64,000 nt of DNA, taken from assembly GCF_026241515.1 (NCBI RefSeq), contig NZ_JAPHPW010000014.1, positions 62,001 to 126,000 of the forward strand, given 5' to 3'. Below the pieces are notes generated by a model. The model did no database searches. It was given only the letters and a program-made list of their open reading frames with translations, and was not told the origin of the DNA. The translations under genes and the position numbers were made by a program. This document shows positions 38,925 to 48,387 of the stretch, piece by piece. The DNA is from Vibrio sp. 14G-20 (GTDB lineage Bacteria > Pseudomonadota > Gammaproteobacteria > Enterobacterales > Vibrionaceae). Position 1 is the stretch's first letter. Each line of letters opens with the position of its first letter.

Positions 38925-39190
38925 AGGGCGTGTTGACCTTTCGTGATTAAATTTTGTTCGAGATAAAAGCGTTTTAATCGCGGCGAGGGGGAAGTAGCCT
39001 AGTCATTCTAAGCAAATCTCCCTCAACAAAGAGTAAAACGCTTTTAGCCGAACCCTTCGGGCAGCGTTTGCTGGTCATTTCTACTACGTTATCGGCTTCT
39101 CATGTAGGCTAGCTACACATCAAAGCCTCTGCCTTGTATAAATACCCAGCAACTCGCTGCAAAAATCAGCTCGAAAGAGCAACACGCCCT
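38925..39190. repeat. 266-base MITE-like repeat inside the moa operon
   Basis: The left end reads AGGGCGTGTTGACCTTTCG and the inverse of the right end AGGGCGTGTTGCTCTTTCG, a 19-base terminal inverted repeat with two mismatches. No frame codes for a transposase. It resembles repeats common in Vibrio intergenic regions. It sits between moaA and moaB, so it is probably transcribed with the operon. Confidence 0.75.
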
Positions 39191-39250
39191 AGACTGATTC
39201 GCCCAGCCTAAAGAAGCTGAGCGATAAAATGCTTTAGAGTATATAGCGGG

Positions 39251-40240
39251 TTAACCGCCGATTGACGCCAAGTTTGGAGTCATGCCGCTGTTGCCATCAT
39301 GTAAGAAGTGGCTAACGGACTTGGTTTGAAGCTGAGCCTGAATTCGATCAATGAGCTCTTGCTCTTGTTGATCTTCTTGAATCAGATCTCTCAGTTCAAC
39401 ACCGTGGTCGCCAAACAGACATAGGTGAAGTTTACCGGTCGCAGAAACACGCAGGCGGTTACAACTCTCACAAAAGTCTTTCTCGTAAGGCATGATCAAA
39501 CCAATTTCACCTTTGTAGTCTGGGTGGACAAACACTTGTGCAGGCCCATCATTCACGGCTTTGACTTTCAGTAGCCAACCGTTAGCAATAAGTTGGTTGC
39601 GAATTGCAACGCCCGATACATGGTGTTTATCAAACAACTCGTCCATCTCGCCGGTTTTCATCAGCTCGATAAAACGTAATTGAATAGGTTTGTCTTTGAT
39701 CCAATTAAGGAAGGCTGGTAATTCCTGACTGTTGAGGTCTTTCATCAATACAACGTTGACTTTGACTTGTTCATAGCCAACCTCAAACGCTTTATCAATA
39801 CCTCGCATAACCTCAGTAAACTTATTCTCACCAGTGATCTGATGGAACATACGTGAATCTAAGCTATCCACGCTCACGTTTATATGGGTTAAACCGGCAT
39901 CACGCCACTGCCCTACTTGTTTCTCCATGCGGTAGCCGTTCGTTGTCGTGGCTACTTTTTCGATGCCAGGAGTAGAAGCAACGGTATGTATGATTTCAGG
40001 AAAGTCTTTACGCAGACTCGGCTCTCCGCCTGTAATGCGGATCTTTGAGGTACCACAATCTGCAAACGCTTTTACAACGCGTTTGATCTCGGGAACACTT
40101 AAAAAAGACGAGTTTTTTTGCCCTGACGGTTTGTAACCATCCGGCAAGCAGTAAGTACATTTAAAGTTACAGACGTCTGTAACCGACAAGCGCAAGTAAT
40201 AAAACTTGCGATGGAATCTATCTTCGAATTGTTGCGCCAC
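39251..40240 (-). CDS. moaA: GTP 3',8-cyclase MoaA
   Basis: A 329-residue radical SAM enzyme that rearranges GTP in the first step of molybdenum cofactor synthesis. The SAM cluster motif CNFKCTYC uses Cys24, Cys28 and Cys31. The C-terminal cluster cysteines lie in [18 protein letters not shown], and the protein ends in the functional Gly-Gly. The start is the GTG at 40240, giving [19 protein letters not shown] as in relatives; GGAAAGG lies a few bases upstream. An in-frame ATG 15 bases earlier lies in the riboswitch. It is first in moaABCDE. Confidence 0.96.
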   Translation of the reverse strand: MAQQFEDRFHRKFYYLRLSVTDVCNFKCTYCLPDGYKPSGQKNSSFLSVPEIKRVVKAFADCGTSKIRITGGEPSLRKDFPEIIHTVASTPGIEKVATTTNGYRMEKQVGQWRDAGLTHINVSVDSLDSRMFHQITGENKFTEVMRGIDKAFEVGYEQVKVNVVLMKDLNSQELPAFLNWIKDKPIQLRFIELMKTGEMDELFDKHHVSGVAIRNQLIANGWLLKVKAVNDGPAQVFVHPDYKGEIGLIMPYEKDFCESCNRLRVSATGKLHLCLFGDHGVELRDLIQEDQQEQELIDRIQAQLQTKSVSHFLHDGNSGMTPNLASIGG

Positions 40241-40246
40241 GGAACA

Positions 40247-40412
40247 CCTTTCCAAACACGGGAGGCATAATCATTTCCAATTAAGCCCTTGTGACAACAT
40301 GTCACTGGCTCTTGATGCGTATCGGTACAGCAAATACCACTGTGCGACTTAGCATGCGAGAGCTCGGAGTTATGGCAACCGCACGTTATATTCATACGTG
40401 CAGTAGCTGAGT
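40247..40412 (-). promoter_or_regulatory. Moco RNA (molybdenum cofactor riboswitch) upstream of moaA
   Basis: The minus-strand leader contains the blocks ACTCAGC, AACTCCGAGCTCTCGC, AGCCAGTGACATG and GCCTCCCG followed by GGAAAGG. CTCCGAG and GCCTCCCG...GGAAAGG are hallmarks I recognise from the Moco RNA motif of gamma-proteobacterial moaA leaders. The 3' end overlaps the moaA ribosome-binding site, as expected for control of translation. A covariance-model search was not possible here. Confidence 0.85.
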
Positions 40413-40575
40413 AATAAAATACTTAATATTTGTACGTGAATCTAGCTCTGATGGTAAAAAACGGGTCACATCGGCAAAAAAAACGTATCAAACGCTCAAA
40501 ATAACTCTTGTTGAGTATATAGCGAGAAGCATTTAACCTAAATTATAGTTGGTAATAATCTAACAAGAACAAAAA

Positions 40576-41463
40576 ATGAATATTTACTCTTCAAAGAAAG
40601 TCGTAGCAATCGGTGGAGGCCATGGCTTAGGTCGTATGCTTGCTGCACTAAAAGACTTTGGTAACAATGCAACTGGCATTGTTGCAACAACGGATAATGG
40701 CGGTTCAACCGGACGAATCCGAGACTGCCAAGGTGGTATCGCTTGGGGAGATACTCGCAACTGTATCAACCAATTGATCACTGAACCTTCAATCAGCTCG
40801 ATGATGTTTGAATACCGCTTTCGCGGCCAAGGCGAACTCGATGGTCATAACCTAGGTAACCTTATGCTCACTGCATTAGACAACCTTTCGGTTCGTCCAT
40901 TGGAAGCCATTAACCTAATTCGAAATATGCTTAAGGTCGACGTTAACATCGTGCCGATGACAGAGCATCCTTCCGACCTCACGGCCCTATCCATGGACGG
41001 CCGCTGGGTAACTGGCGAAACCAACGTTGATGACATGACAGAAAAACTGCGCATGATGGACTTATCGCCAGAAGTGCCAGCAACCAAAGAAGCCGTAGCT
41101 GCGGTGGAAGAAGCAGACTGTATTGTGCTTGGTCCAGGCAGCTTTCTAACCAGTGTGATGCCTCCGCTGCTGCTGCCAGAAATTGGTAAAGCCATCGCAG
41201 GAAACACCAAGGCAAAAGTTATCTTCATTGAAAACCTGTCTCCAGAACACGGTCCAGCAGGTAAAATGACGCTTCAAGAGCAATTGGAGTGGTGTGAACG
41301 TACCTGTAAAGCACGTAAGATAGACGTTGTACTGGGCAATGAACCACACCCAGAACTTGAAGGGCAATGGAATTGTGTGACCACGGATCTTGCATCAGCA
41401 AACCGAGATTGGCGACACGACCGAGTGAAGCTTCAACAAGCAATCGAAGCTCAGTTGGCTTAG
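40576..41463 (+). CDS. ybhK: YvcK/YbhK family protein (CofD-like fold)
   Basis: A 295-residue cytosolic protein of the UPF0052 family, related in fold to the F420 enzyme CofD. VAIGGGHGLGRMLAALK at residues 10-26 and TDNGGSTGRIR at about 39-49 form the nucleotide-binding region. DTRNCINQL and the LGPGSFLTSVMPPLLLPEIGKAI segment near 172-194 follow. In Bacillus, YvcK binds UDP-GlcNAc and is needed for growth on gluconeogenic carbon. It is divergent from moaA, as in E. coli. Confidence 0.9.
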   Translation: MNIYSSKKVVAIGGGHGLGRMLAALKDFGNNATGIVATTDNGGSTGRIRDCQGGIAWGDTRNCINQLITEPSISSMMFEYRFRGQGELDGHNLGNLMLTALDNLSVRPLEAINLIRNMLKVDVNIVPMTEHPSDLTALSMDGRWVTGETNVDDMTEKLRMMDLSPEVPATKEAVAAVEEADCIVLGPGSFLTSVMPPLLLPEIGKAIAGNTKAKVIFIENLSPEHGPAGKMTLQEQLEWCERTCKARKIDVVLGNEPHPELEGQWNCVTTDLASANRDWRHDRVKLQQAIEAQLA

Positions 41464-41488
41464 TTCATTAGTTCAAGCGTCAGAAAAC

Positions 41489-41516
41489 GAAAAAGGAGCA
41501 TTATGCTCCTTTTTTA
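41489..41516 (+). terminator. Terminator after ybhK
   Basis: AAAAAGGAGCAT and ATGCTCCTTTTT form a tight hairpin with a T-run; its A-rich left side could also stop luxU transcripts. Confidence 0.85.
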
Positions 41517-41556
41517 GTCTCTGTATCTCTACCTGTATATTTAGCGATTAACCGCT

Positions 41557-41901
41557 TTAGAGATCCGTCATCAACTGTTGATATTCAGTATAAGTCGATA
41601 GCAGTAGTTCCTGCATATCTTGAAAATCAATATCTGTCACGGGCAATGCTTGCTTCACTTTTGCGTCTAAGCTAATAGCAAAATTACACAGAGAATCGGC
41701 ACCAAAACTCGCAGCACTGCTCTTTAACGCATGGCTGATATCGGCCAAATACTTAGACGTATCAGTATCTTTGTTTAGCTCTAGGTGCTCGTAGTATCCC
41801 TTCAATTCACCTAAAAAGATTTCCAATAACACTGGGACATTCTCTTGCCCAATCTCACCGGCAAGCTCATCAACTTTTTGCTGATTTAATACTTTCATCA
41901 T
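41557..41901 (-). CDS. luxU: Quorum-sensing phosphotransfer protein LuxU
   Basis: A 114-residue single-domain Hpt protein. The phosphorylated His57 lies in [18 protein letters not shown], the normal Hpt signature. In vibrios LuxU receives phosphate from hybrid sensor kinases (LuxN, LuxPQ, CqsS) and passes it to LuxO. It lies 23 bases downstream of luxO on the same strand. Length equals V. harveyi LuxU. The start could be either of two adjacent ATG codons. Confidence 0.94.
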   Translation of the reverse strand: MMKVLNQQKVDELAGEIGQENVPVLLEIFLGELKGYYEHLELNKDTDTSKYLADISHALKSSAASFGADSLCNFAISLDAKVKQALPVTDIDFQDMQELLLSTYTEYQQLMTDL

Positions 41902-41924
41902 CGTTCTTTCTTATTGTTTGGTGA

Positions 41925-43313
41925 TTACTGCTTCGCATTCCACGTTTGCAATTTACGGTATATCGTTGATGGACTGACATCCAAGAAACCAGCCGCGCGA
42001 GGGATGTTGCCATCACACGCTTTTATGGCCTGTTCGATTGCCGTTTTCTCAGTGATCCACAATGGGAAAATATCTTTTACTGTGATGTCTTCACTCTGCT
42101 TCTCTTTCAGTCGCAGACTGTTTTCAATCGGTTGATTCAATGGTGGCGGAAGCATGTTCAGAGTAATCTCTTTACCATTATTCAATACCACTACATTTCG
42201 CAATACGTTTTGTAGCTGACGAACGTTACCCGGCCACTCATATTGGTTAAAGCGATCCAGCACTTCTTGAGCAAAACGCACAAACGCCTTGCCTTCTTCA
42301 ACCGACATATAGCCCAATAATGAGTAAGCAATCTCGATGACATCTTCACCACGTTCACGCAATGGCGGCAAGTGCAGAGGAATCACGTACAGACGGTAGT
42401 ATAAATCTTCTCTAAAGCGACCTTCCTGTACTTCTTTCCAAGGGTCACGGTTGGTCGCACAGACAAAACGAACATCGACACTCTTCATCTTCGAAGAGCC
42501 GACTTTTTGAAAAGTACCGGTTTGAATAAAACGCAGAAGCTTAGTTTGCAGTTCAAGATCCATTTCACACAGCTCATCAAGGAACAGTGTGCCTCCATCA
42601 GCTAGCTCAGCAGCACCTTGACGGTCTGTTGCCGCGCCCGTAAACGCCCCTTTTACGTGGCCAAACAGCTCACTTTCAATCAAGTCTTTAGGAATTGCCG
42701 CACAATTGATTGCAATGAAAGGCTTATCGCCACGCTTACTCGCCGCGTGAATCGCTTCTGCGCACACCTCTTTACCCGTACCACTTTCACCGGTAATGAA
42801 AATACTCGCTTTACTCGATGCCGCAGAATCGATAGTTCGGTAAACCTGCTGCATGGTTTGGCTACTGCCAATGAAGCCTTGGTAATTCTGGTTTCCCGGA
42901 TGTTCAGAGCTATTCTTAAGCTTGGTCGCTTTGCGGATCGCGTTGTTCACCGTAATACGAAGTCGGTCGGCTTCACACGGTTTGATCAGGAAGTCTTGAG
43001 AACCATGACGCATCGCTTCTACGGCAGTATCGATAGAGCCGTGCGCTGTCATGAAGATAACGGGCACTTCAGGGTATTTTTGTTTTACAGCGAAAAGCAC
43101 GTCCATACCCGTCATATCAGGTAGACGTAGATCTAATAAAATGAGGTCAGGGATTCGATGATTCAAACTCTCAATTGCATCGCGGCCAGTGCCGACAATG
43201 TTGATATCAATTTCGAGCGGTGTAAGATACGAGCGATATAACGCTGCGACTGAAGCCGTATCCTCCACCATCAACAAATACTTTGATTTGTTATCTAACG
43301 TTTTTGATTGCAT
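41925..43313 (-). CDS. luxO: Sigma-54-dependent quorum-sensing response regulator LuxO
   Basis: A 462-residue NtrC-type regulator. The receiver domain (about 10-125) has phosphoacceptor Asp61 in [13 protein letters not shown]. The AAA+ domain has Walker A GESGTGKE near 173-180 and the sigma-54 loop GAFTGA near 219-224. A Fis-type helix-turn-helix ends the protein ([17 protein letters not shown]). At low cell density LuxO-phosphate drives transcription of Qrr small RNAs; a Qrr gene lies directly upstream, divergent. It forms an operon with luxU. Confidence 0.97.
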   Translation of the reverse strand: MQSKTLDNKSKYLLMVEDTASVAALYRSYLTPLEIDINIVGTGRDAIESLNHRIPDLILLDLRLPDMTGMDVLFAVKQKYPEVPVIFMTAHGSIDTAVEAMRHGSQDFLIKPCEADRLRITVNNAIRKATKLKNSSEHPGNQNYQGFIGSSQTMQQVYRTIDSAASSKASIFITGESGTGKEVCAEAIHAASKRGDKPFIAINCAAIPKDLIESELFGHVKGAFTGAATDRQGAAELADGGTLFLDELCEMDLELQTKLLRFIQTGTFQKVGSSKMKSVDVRFVCATNRDPWKEVQEGRFREDLYYRLYVIPLHLPPLRERGEDVIEIAYSLLGYMSVEEGKAFVRFAQEVLDRFNQYEWPGNVRQLQNVLRNVVVLNNGKEITLNMLPPPLNQPIENSLRLKEKQSEDITVKDIFPLWITEKTAIEQAIKACDGNIPRAAGFLDVSPSTIYRKLQTWNAKQ

Positions 43314-43361
43314 ATCCTAGCCATTTATAATTTGCATTTCTTATTATAGTCGCATTCCGCT

Positions 43362-43374
43362 TTGCATTATGCAA
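43362..43374. promoter_or_regulatory. Probable LuxO-binding site
   Basis: TTGCATTATGCAA is a perfect palindrome matching the TTGCA-N3-TGCAA site used by LuxO. It lies 64 bases upstream of the sigma-54 promoter of qrr1. A second half-like site, TTGCATTTC, is at 43332. Confidence 0.8.
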
Positions 43375-43437
43375 ATTAGCCACAGTATTTGTGGAACATT
43401 TCTTTCTCTGCTTTAAACAATCAATGTGTTATCTATA

Positions 43438-43453
43438 TGGCACGAACGATGCA
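43438..43453 (+). promoter_or_regulatory. Sigma-54 promoter of qrr1
   Basis: TGGCACGAACGATGCA keeps the required GG and GC at the -24 and -12 positions with correct spacing. Transcription should begin near 43464. Confidence 0.85.
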
Positions 43454-43463
43454 GGTATCTACA

Positions 43464-43556
43464 TGACCTTCGGGTCACCTAGCCAACTGACGTTGTTAGT
43501 GGACCGAGTGTTCACAAACGTAAGCCAGTAGAACATTTACTACTGGCTGTTTTTTT
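43464..43556 (+). ncRNA. qrr1: Qrr1 quorum regulatory small RNA
   Basis: About 93 nucleotides, starting TGACCTTCGGGTCA (first hairpin). The family core CTAGCCAACTGACGTTGTTA is exact and pairs with targets such as the luxR/hapR-type master regulator. The end is a terminator: AGCCAGTA and TACTGGCT with a T7 run. Promoter, LuxO site and position beside luxO all agree. Qrr RNAs act with Hfq at low cell density. Confidence 0.96.
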
Positions 43557-43615
43557 GTCTAAAACACTCTCAATTTTTGTATTGAGGGATTCAATTTTTT
43601 GAGTAAAAAGGGAGA

Positions 43616-45646
43616 TTAGCTGTTGGTAATAAACTGCTTTCTTAGCTGCTCAATTTCATCACGCTTCTGTGCTGCCAATTCAAATTCCAGGTTCTGAGCA
43701 TGCTGATACATCGCAGCCTCTAACTTGCTGATCTCTTTATCAAGCTGTTGCGGTGTAAGTACGGCATAACTTTCAGAAGGCTCTGCCACCTTAGATAGAG
43801 GAACTTGCTTCGATTGGCGCTGCTGCTTCGACTTGGTTAGATCACCCAGTTCCATAATATCTTTGATATTGCGTTTCAACGCTTGCGGCGTGATGCCTTG
43901 CTCTTCGTTGTAGGCTTGTTGTTTCTCGCGACGACGATCGGTTTCATCAATCGCTTTTCTCATCGACTTAGTAATCGAATCACCATAAAGGATTGCTCGA
44001 CCTTCCAAGTTACGCGCAGCACGACCAATGGTTTGGATCAGAGAACGCTCAGAACGCAAGAAGCCTTCTTTGTCTGCATCAAGAATCGCCACCAGCGACA
44101 CTTCAGGCATATCCAAACCTTCACGAAGTAAGTTAATACCCACTAACACGTCGAACTCGCCCAAACGTAGGTCTCGGATGATCTCTACACGCTCAACCGT
44201 ATCGATATCCGAGTGCAAGTAACGCACTTTAACGCCGTGCTCACTTAGGTATTCGGTTAAGTCTTCTGCCATTCGTTTAGTTAGCGTCGTGACAAGCACG
44301 CGCTCTTCTTTCACTGAACGTATTCTGATTTCAGACAATAAGTCATCAACCTGAGTCGCAACCGGACGTACTTCGATGATTGGGTCCAACAGACCAGTAG
44401 GACGCACCACTTGATCAGCAATCTCGCCATCTGATTTTTCAATCTCATAATTACCCGGCGTTGCCGACACAAAAATCGTTTGTGGGGCTATAGACTCAAA
44501 CTCTTCAAACTTCATCGGACGGTTATCCAATGCAGAAGGCAAACGGAAACCAAACTCAACTAGAGTTTCCTTACGAGAGCGGTCACCTTTATACATAGCG
44601 CCTATTTGCGGCACGGTCACGTGTGACTCATCGATAATCAACAGACCATCATCAGGCAGGTAATCAAATAATGTCGGAGGCGCTTCCCCTTCCGCACGGC
44701 CACTTAAGTATCGTGAGTAGTTTTCGATACCGGAACAAAAGCCAAGCTCCGTCATCATCTCAATATCAAACTGAGTTCTCTGAGAAATGCGCTGCTCTTC
44801 CAAAAGCTTGTTGTTGTCTTTTAAATATTGAGCCCTATCGCGCAACTCATCCTTGATGTTCTCAATCGCCTCAAGGATCTTCTCTCTTGGGGTTACATAG
44901 TGAGTTTTTGGATAAACTGTAAAACGCGGTAAGTCTCTTTGTTTCACCGCACCAGTCAGAGGATCAAAAATACTAATGCAGTCCACTTCGTCATCGAACA
45001 TTTCAATTCGAACCGCATCTTGGTCAGATTCAGCGGGAAAGATATCGATCACTTCACCACGAACTCGGAACTGACCACGTTCAAAGGCGACATCGTTTCT
45101 TGAATATTGCAGCTCAGCCAATCGGCGCAAAATATCACGCTGATCCATCACCTCGCCACGACTCAAATGAAGCATCATCTTCAAATAAGACTTAGGATCA
45201 CCAAGACCGTAGATAGCCGACACAGAAGCCACAATGATGGCGTCTTTTCGTTCTAATAAGGCTTTGGTTGCCGAAAGCCTCATTTGTTCGATATGAGCGT
45301 TCACAGACGCATCTTTCTCGATGAATGTGTCCGTGGTTGGAACGTAGGCTTCAGGTTGGTAGTAATCGTAGTAAGAAACAAAATACTCAACGGCATTGTT
45401 TGGAAAGAAAGATTTCATCTCACCATAAAGTTGAGCCGCCAATGTCTTGTTAGGCGCTAACAGGATCGCAGGTCTTTGAGATTGGGAAATGACGTTGGCA
45501 AGGGTAAATGTTTTACCAGAGCCCGTAACCCCTAATAGAGTTTGATGTGCCAAACCAGAATCTAGTCCATCTAGTAATTTGGTTATCGCCGTCGGCTGGT
45601 CACCGGACGGGCTATAGTCCGATACCAAGTCAAAGAGTTTGCTCAT
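43616..45646 (-). CDS. uvrB: Excinuclease ABC subunit B
   Basis: A 676-residue helicase-like protein of nucleotide excision repair that, with UvrA and UvrC, verifies and holds damaged DNA. Walker [11 protein letters not shown] lies near 39-48. The beta-hairpin region, [21 protein letters not shown], lies near 92-112, and helicase motif [11 protein letters not shown], near 536-544. The UVR motif that binds UvrC is at the C terminus (about 630-670). A LexA box precedes it. Confidence 0.98.
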   Translation of the reverse strand: MSKLFDLVSDYSPSGDQPTAITKLLDGLDSGLAHQTLLGVTGSGKTFTLANVISQSQRPAILLAPNKTLAAQLYGEMKSFFPNNAVEYFVSYYDYYQPEAYVPTTDTFIEKDASVNAHIEQMRLSATKALLERKDAIIVASVSAIYGLGDPKSYLKMMLHLSRGEVMDQRDILRRLAELQYSRNDVAFERGQFRVRGEVIDIFPAESDQDAVRIEMFDDEVDCISIFDPLTGAVKQRDLPRFTVYPKTHYVTPREKILEAIENIKDELRDRAQYLKDNNKLLEEQRISQRTQFDIEMMTELGFCSGIENYSRYLSGRAEGEAPPTLFDYLPDDGLLIIDESHVTVPQIGAMYKGDRSRKETLVEFGFRLPSALDNRPMKFEEFESIAPQTIFVSATPGNYEIEKSDGEIADQVVRPTGLLDPIIEVRPVATQVDDLLSEIRIRSVKEERVLVTTLTKRMAEDLTEYLSEHGVKVRYLHSDIDTVERVEIIRDLRLGEFDVLVGINLLREGLDMPEVSLVAILDADKEGFLRSERSLIQTIGRAARNLEGRAILYGDSITKSMRKAIDETDRRREKQQAYNEEQGITPQALKRNIKDIMELGDLTKSKQQRQSKQVPLSKVAEPSESYAVLTPQQLDKEISKLEAAMYQHAQNLEFELAAQKRDEIEQLRKQFITNS

Positions 45647-45661
45647 AGGTCGCCATTTCCA

Positions 45662-45681
45662 TACTGTTTTTTTAATCAGGT
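45662..45681 (-). promoter_or_regulatory. LexA (SOS) box upstream of uvrB
   Basis: On the minus strand ACCTGATTAAAAAAACAGTA matches CTG-N10-CAG with an AT-rich centre. It lies 16-35 bases before the start codon, where it can block the promoter. uvrB is SOS-induced in relatives. Confidence 0.8.
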
Positions 45682-46155
45682 CATTGTCACTCTAGGTGGA
45701 GTGTCGTTGCAACTATTATCTAGAGAAATGCATCTTAAGATCAGATATCAGTTATAGCTTTTATTTTTAGAACTTGGTATTATCCGTGCCCCTGCAAGAT
45801 CTCTTCAGCTAAATTGCTCGAATTTTAATCCACTACTTTTCCCCAAAAAACCTAAAAATACCGCTTGTTTTACTGTTCGTTTTATAATCTACAAAAGTTA
45901 TACAATTGCGACGTTTTTCTATAAATCTTTTAAATACATTACGTTAGATAAGATTTTTACATTTTTCGATTTATCCCAATTATTGTTGTTAAAGTTTCAC
46001 ACACACACTTATCCACAATTTTGGTGGATAACTAAAGCAAAGCTAAATCCAATAAGGCGTTCAAGAAAGTAAAGTTTTTTATCTTACTTTTTTCTGATAT
46101 TTTTTATTGACAGAAATCCGGACAATTATTAGAATTCGCGTCGCTAACAAGCAAT
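45682..46155. promoter_or_regulatory. AT-rich gap between uvrB and tRNA-Asn with paired DnaA-box-like sites
   Basis: No gene is seen. TTATCCACA (a perfect DnaA box) at 46009-46017 and its inverse-oriented near copy GGTGGATAA at 46023-46031 form an inverted pair in a very AT-rich setting. The tRNA promoter should lie near 46090-46130. Confidence 0.5.
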
Positions 46156-46231
46156 TCCCCTTTAGTTCAGTTGGTAGAACGGCGGACTGTTAATCCGTAT
46201 GTCGCAAGTTCAAGTCTTGCAAGGGGAGCCA
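46156..46231 (+). tRNA. tRNA-Asn (GTT)
   Basis: A 76-nucleotide cloverleaf with encoded CCA. The acceptor arm is TCCCCTT/AAGGGGA. The D-arm is AGTTCAGTTGGTAGAAC. The anticodon GTT is at 46189-46191 within CTGTTAA, and the T-arm is GCAAG-TTCAAGT-CTTGC. It is very close to E. coli tRNA-Asn. A terminator hairpin follows. Confidence 0.98.
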
Positions 46232-46242
46232 AATTCTAGAAG

Positions 46243-46273
46243 AAAGCTCAATCGAAAGATTGGGCTTTTTTCG
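46243..46273 (+). terminator. Terminator after tRNA-Asn
   Basis: AAGCTCAATC and GATTGGGCTT (one G-T) pair around GAAA and are followed by a T-run. Confidence 0.85.
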
Positions 46274-46309
46274 TATATAAATGCGACTAACTTGTTCCAA
46301 GTTAATGTC

Positions 46310-46367
46310 ACACCCGAATCGTCGGACCGTCCCATCCGCCCGCGTTCAAGTCTCGACAAGGGTGCAA
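46310..46367 (+). pseudogene. Decayed tRNA copy
   Basis: GTCGGACCGTCCCATCCG resembles an anticodon arm, and GTTCAAGTCTCGACAAGGG resembles the T-arm and acceptor of the preceding tRNA-Asn (GTTCAAGTCTTGCAAGGGG). The D-arm and 5' acceptor are missing. The trailing bases also resemble those after the intact tRNA. I read it as a degenerate tandem duplicate. Confidence 0.6.
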
Positions 46368-46374
46368 AATTTAA

Positions 46375-46405
46375 AGAAGCCGCATCACTCGATGCGGCTT
46401 TTTGC
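46375..46405 (+). terminator. Terminator after the decayed tRNA copy
   Basis: AAGCCGCATC and GATGCGGCTT pair around ACTC and T residues follow. It is a second terminator for the tRNA transcript. Confidence 0.8.
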
Positions 46406-46458
46406 GTTTTAGTCGAAACAAAAGCTCTACAGGCACAGCTTTGATTAACTCACATCCA

Positions 46459-46488
46459 TAAAAAAACGCCTCACAAGGAGGCGTTTGG
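46459..46488 (-). terminator. Terminator of the symporter gene
   Basis: On the minus strand AAACGCCTCC and GAGGCGTTT pair and a T7 run follows, 50 bases past the gene. Confidence 0.8.
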
Positions 46489-46538
46489 GCTTAGTGACTA
46501 AACTGAGCGTTATTCTAGATGAGGCGTCGTTTTAGCGG

Positions 46539-47912
46539 TTATGCTTCTGCTGTAACAACATTAGTCTGAGTCTCTTTAGCGGCTTGATCTTGATCAAACC
46601 CTTCATGCAGGTGGTAGTAGCGCTTATAAACAAGAGCACTTACCGTCATTAGAATCGCTGGTAAACCTACCATCATAAACTGCAGTCCCATGATAGTGCT
46701 GTCAGACTGTTCCACGTTTGGTACATAACCCACCACAGACAAGCCCATACCAACAATAAAACCACCAGCCGCGCCTGCAAACTTAACAAGCATCGTTTGA
46801 ACAGAGAAGATAACACTCTCACTGCGACGACCTGTTTTGTGTTCACCGTAATCAACAACATCGGCAAGCATTACAGTTTGCAGTGCGTTAGCGATACCCA
46901 CACCAAACTTGATAGCAGCACCTGCGATACCGATTAGAATCGCGTTACCTGGAGCGATAAAGCCCATGATAAGTAGAGTGATACAAGACAGCACTGGGAA
47001 GCCACAAGCGATAACCCATAGGTGCTTGCGTGGTAACACTGATGCAATACGAGGGAACAAGAATACACCTGCAACTTCAGCGATACCTGCCACCATCATA
47101 TAAACGGGGAACAAGTCAGCGTTGCCTAAAGCGTAAGAGAAATAGTAAATCGCAAAACCACCCACCAGCAAGTTTGCTATTTGGAACGACAATACGGTAC
47201 CAATAAGTGCTTTTAGTTGGTCATTCTTACCAATGATAACCATTACATCTTTAAAGCTGAAACGCTCAGCTGGTTTAGCATTTGCTGGTGCAGATTTTTC
47301 TTTTACGTTGCGAGCAATCAAGAATGCACTCATCACGAACAGAACAGCAATCAACATAGCAACGTTGAAGAAACCTTGTCCTTGGTCGCCATCACCCAGT
47401 TTACCGACAATGTGTAGCCCGTAAGTACCCGTAATAAACCACGCCAAGCTAGCAAACAATCGTGGCCAAACAACCAGCTTTTCACGTTCTTGACGAGAGC
47501 TCGATAGTGCAGGAATCAAAGACCAGTATGGAATGTCCATAATAGTGTAGGTAAGGCCCCACAGAATATAAGCAGCCGCTGCATAAATGTATAACGTAGT
47601 GCCTTCAAACATATGCGTACTAAAAAGGCCAACAAGCACTACAGCATTTAACAGAGTTCCAATCACTATCCAAGGACGGAATTTACCAAACTTAGAGCGT
47701 GTGTTATCAACGATAACGCCCATCATTGGGTCGGTCACCGCGTCGACAATGCGCGCGGCCAAAAATATAGTACCCACAAATGCCGCTGACAGCCCAGCAA
47801 CATCGGTGAAGTAAAACATTAAGAAGATGTAGATTGGAGCACAGGCAAAGTCTTTACCTAAAGCCCCAAGTCCATACGATAATTTGGTTTGTAGAGTAAT
47901 TTGATCAGACAT
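46539..47912 (-). CDS. GPH-family sugar:cation symporter (MelB-like)
   Basis: A 457-residue inner-membrane protein with about twelve spans, of the glycoside-pentoside-hexuronide:cation symporter family. The opening KLSYGLGALGKDFACAPIYIFLMFYFTDVAG, the ARIVDAVTDPMMGVIVDNTRSKFGKFRPWI loop (about 48-78) and the VDYGEHKTGRRSESVIFS segment (about 361-378) are hallmarks. MelB relatives carry melibiose, lactose or raffinose with Na+ or H+. The neighbouring galactosidases suggest an alpha- or beta-galactoside. An operator lies 190 bases upstream. Confidence 0.88.
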   Translation of the reverse strand: MSDQITLQTKLSYGLGALGKDFACAPIYIFLMFYFTDVAGLSAAFVGTIFLAARIVDAVTDPMMGVIVDNTRSKFGKFRPWIVIGTLLNAVVLVGLFSTHMFEGTTLYIYAAAAYILWGLTYTIMDIPYWSLIPALSSSRQEREKLVVWPRLFASLAWFITGTYGLHIVGKLGDGDQGQGFFNVAMLIAVLFVMSAFLIARNVKEKSAPANAKPAERFSFKDVMVIIGKNDQLKALIGTVLSFQIANLLVGGFAIYYFSYALGNADLFPVYMMVAGIAEVAGVFLFPRIASVLPRKHLWVIACGFPVLSCITLLIMGFIAPGNAILIGIAGAAIKFGVGIANALQTVMLADVVDYGEHKTGRRSESVIFSVQTMLVKFAGAAGGFIVGMGLSVVGYVPNVEQSDSTIMGLQFMMVGLPAILMTVSALVYKRYYHLHEGFDQDQAAKETQTNVVTAEA

Positions 47913-48334
47913 AGTATTTCCTTCAGGCGCGTAACTTCATCTCCTAACAGACGTTGAAACGCTTACCTTTTATTTATAATAATTTATCCACTCAAGTTCT
48001 GTTTTAGAGCCACTCTGTGGTCGCTTCTTAAAACACTCAAGTATCAAGTCCGACGCTAATGTAACCATTCCAACGCACAGATACTGTGATCAACAACCAC
48101 TCAATGGAAACGTTTTCAGTCAAATATCTAAAGTGAGAGATCGAACAATAAAACACTCGAATTGATAGAGAATATCGCTAATTAAAGTGCTCAAAACAGT
48201 TCGTAGTGTGAAGTAACGCATGAGAACGATTACATAAATACAGCATCACGCTGGGAATACCTACAGATCTCAAATCTATAGGGGCACATCAAATTGATTA
48301 GATAGTTCATGACGGCTTATTAAAGGCAATAAAA
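47913..48334. promoter_or_regulatory. Promoter region of the symporter
   Basis: This gap holds an operator at 48105-48118 and a TGTGATCAAC half-site starting at 48085, exactly 20 bases from it; the same pair and spacing recur before the alpha-galactosidase. No further feature is clear. Confidence 0.5.
48105..48118. promoter_or_regulatory. LacI-type operator upstream of the symporter
   Basis: TGGAAACGTTTTCA is a palindrome centred on CG, the standard form for LacI/GalR-family regulators. It matches the sites before the alpha-galactosidase and porin. Confidence 0.75.
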
Positions 48335-48362
48335 AACCGCGTAATTTCACCTACGCGGTTCA
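48331..48362 (-). terminator. Terminator of the alpha-galactosidase gene
   Basis: On the minus strand AACCGCGTA and TACGCGGTT pair and TTTTATT follows, 27 bases past the stop; the symporter is therefore a separate unit. Confidence 0.85.
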
Positions 48363-48387
48363 TCAAATATAACGCCTATGCTAAAAC

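Noticed and set aside
40099-40395. An open frame covering the moaA leader
   Set aside because: It is explained by the Moco riboswitch, and its upstream start overlaps structured RNA.
46199-46444. An open frame running from inside tRNA-Asn to beyond the decayed copy
   Set aside because: It overlaps the tRNA and two terminators.
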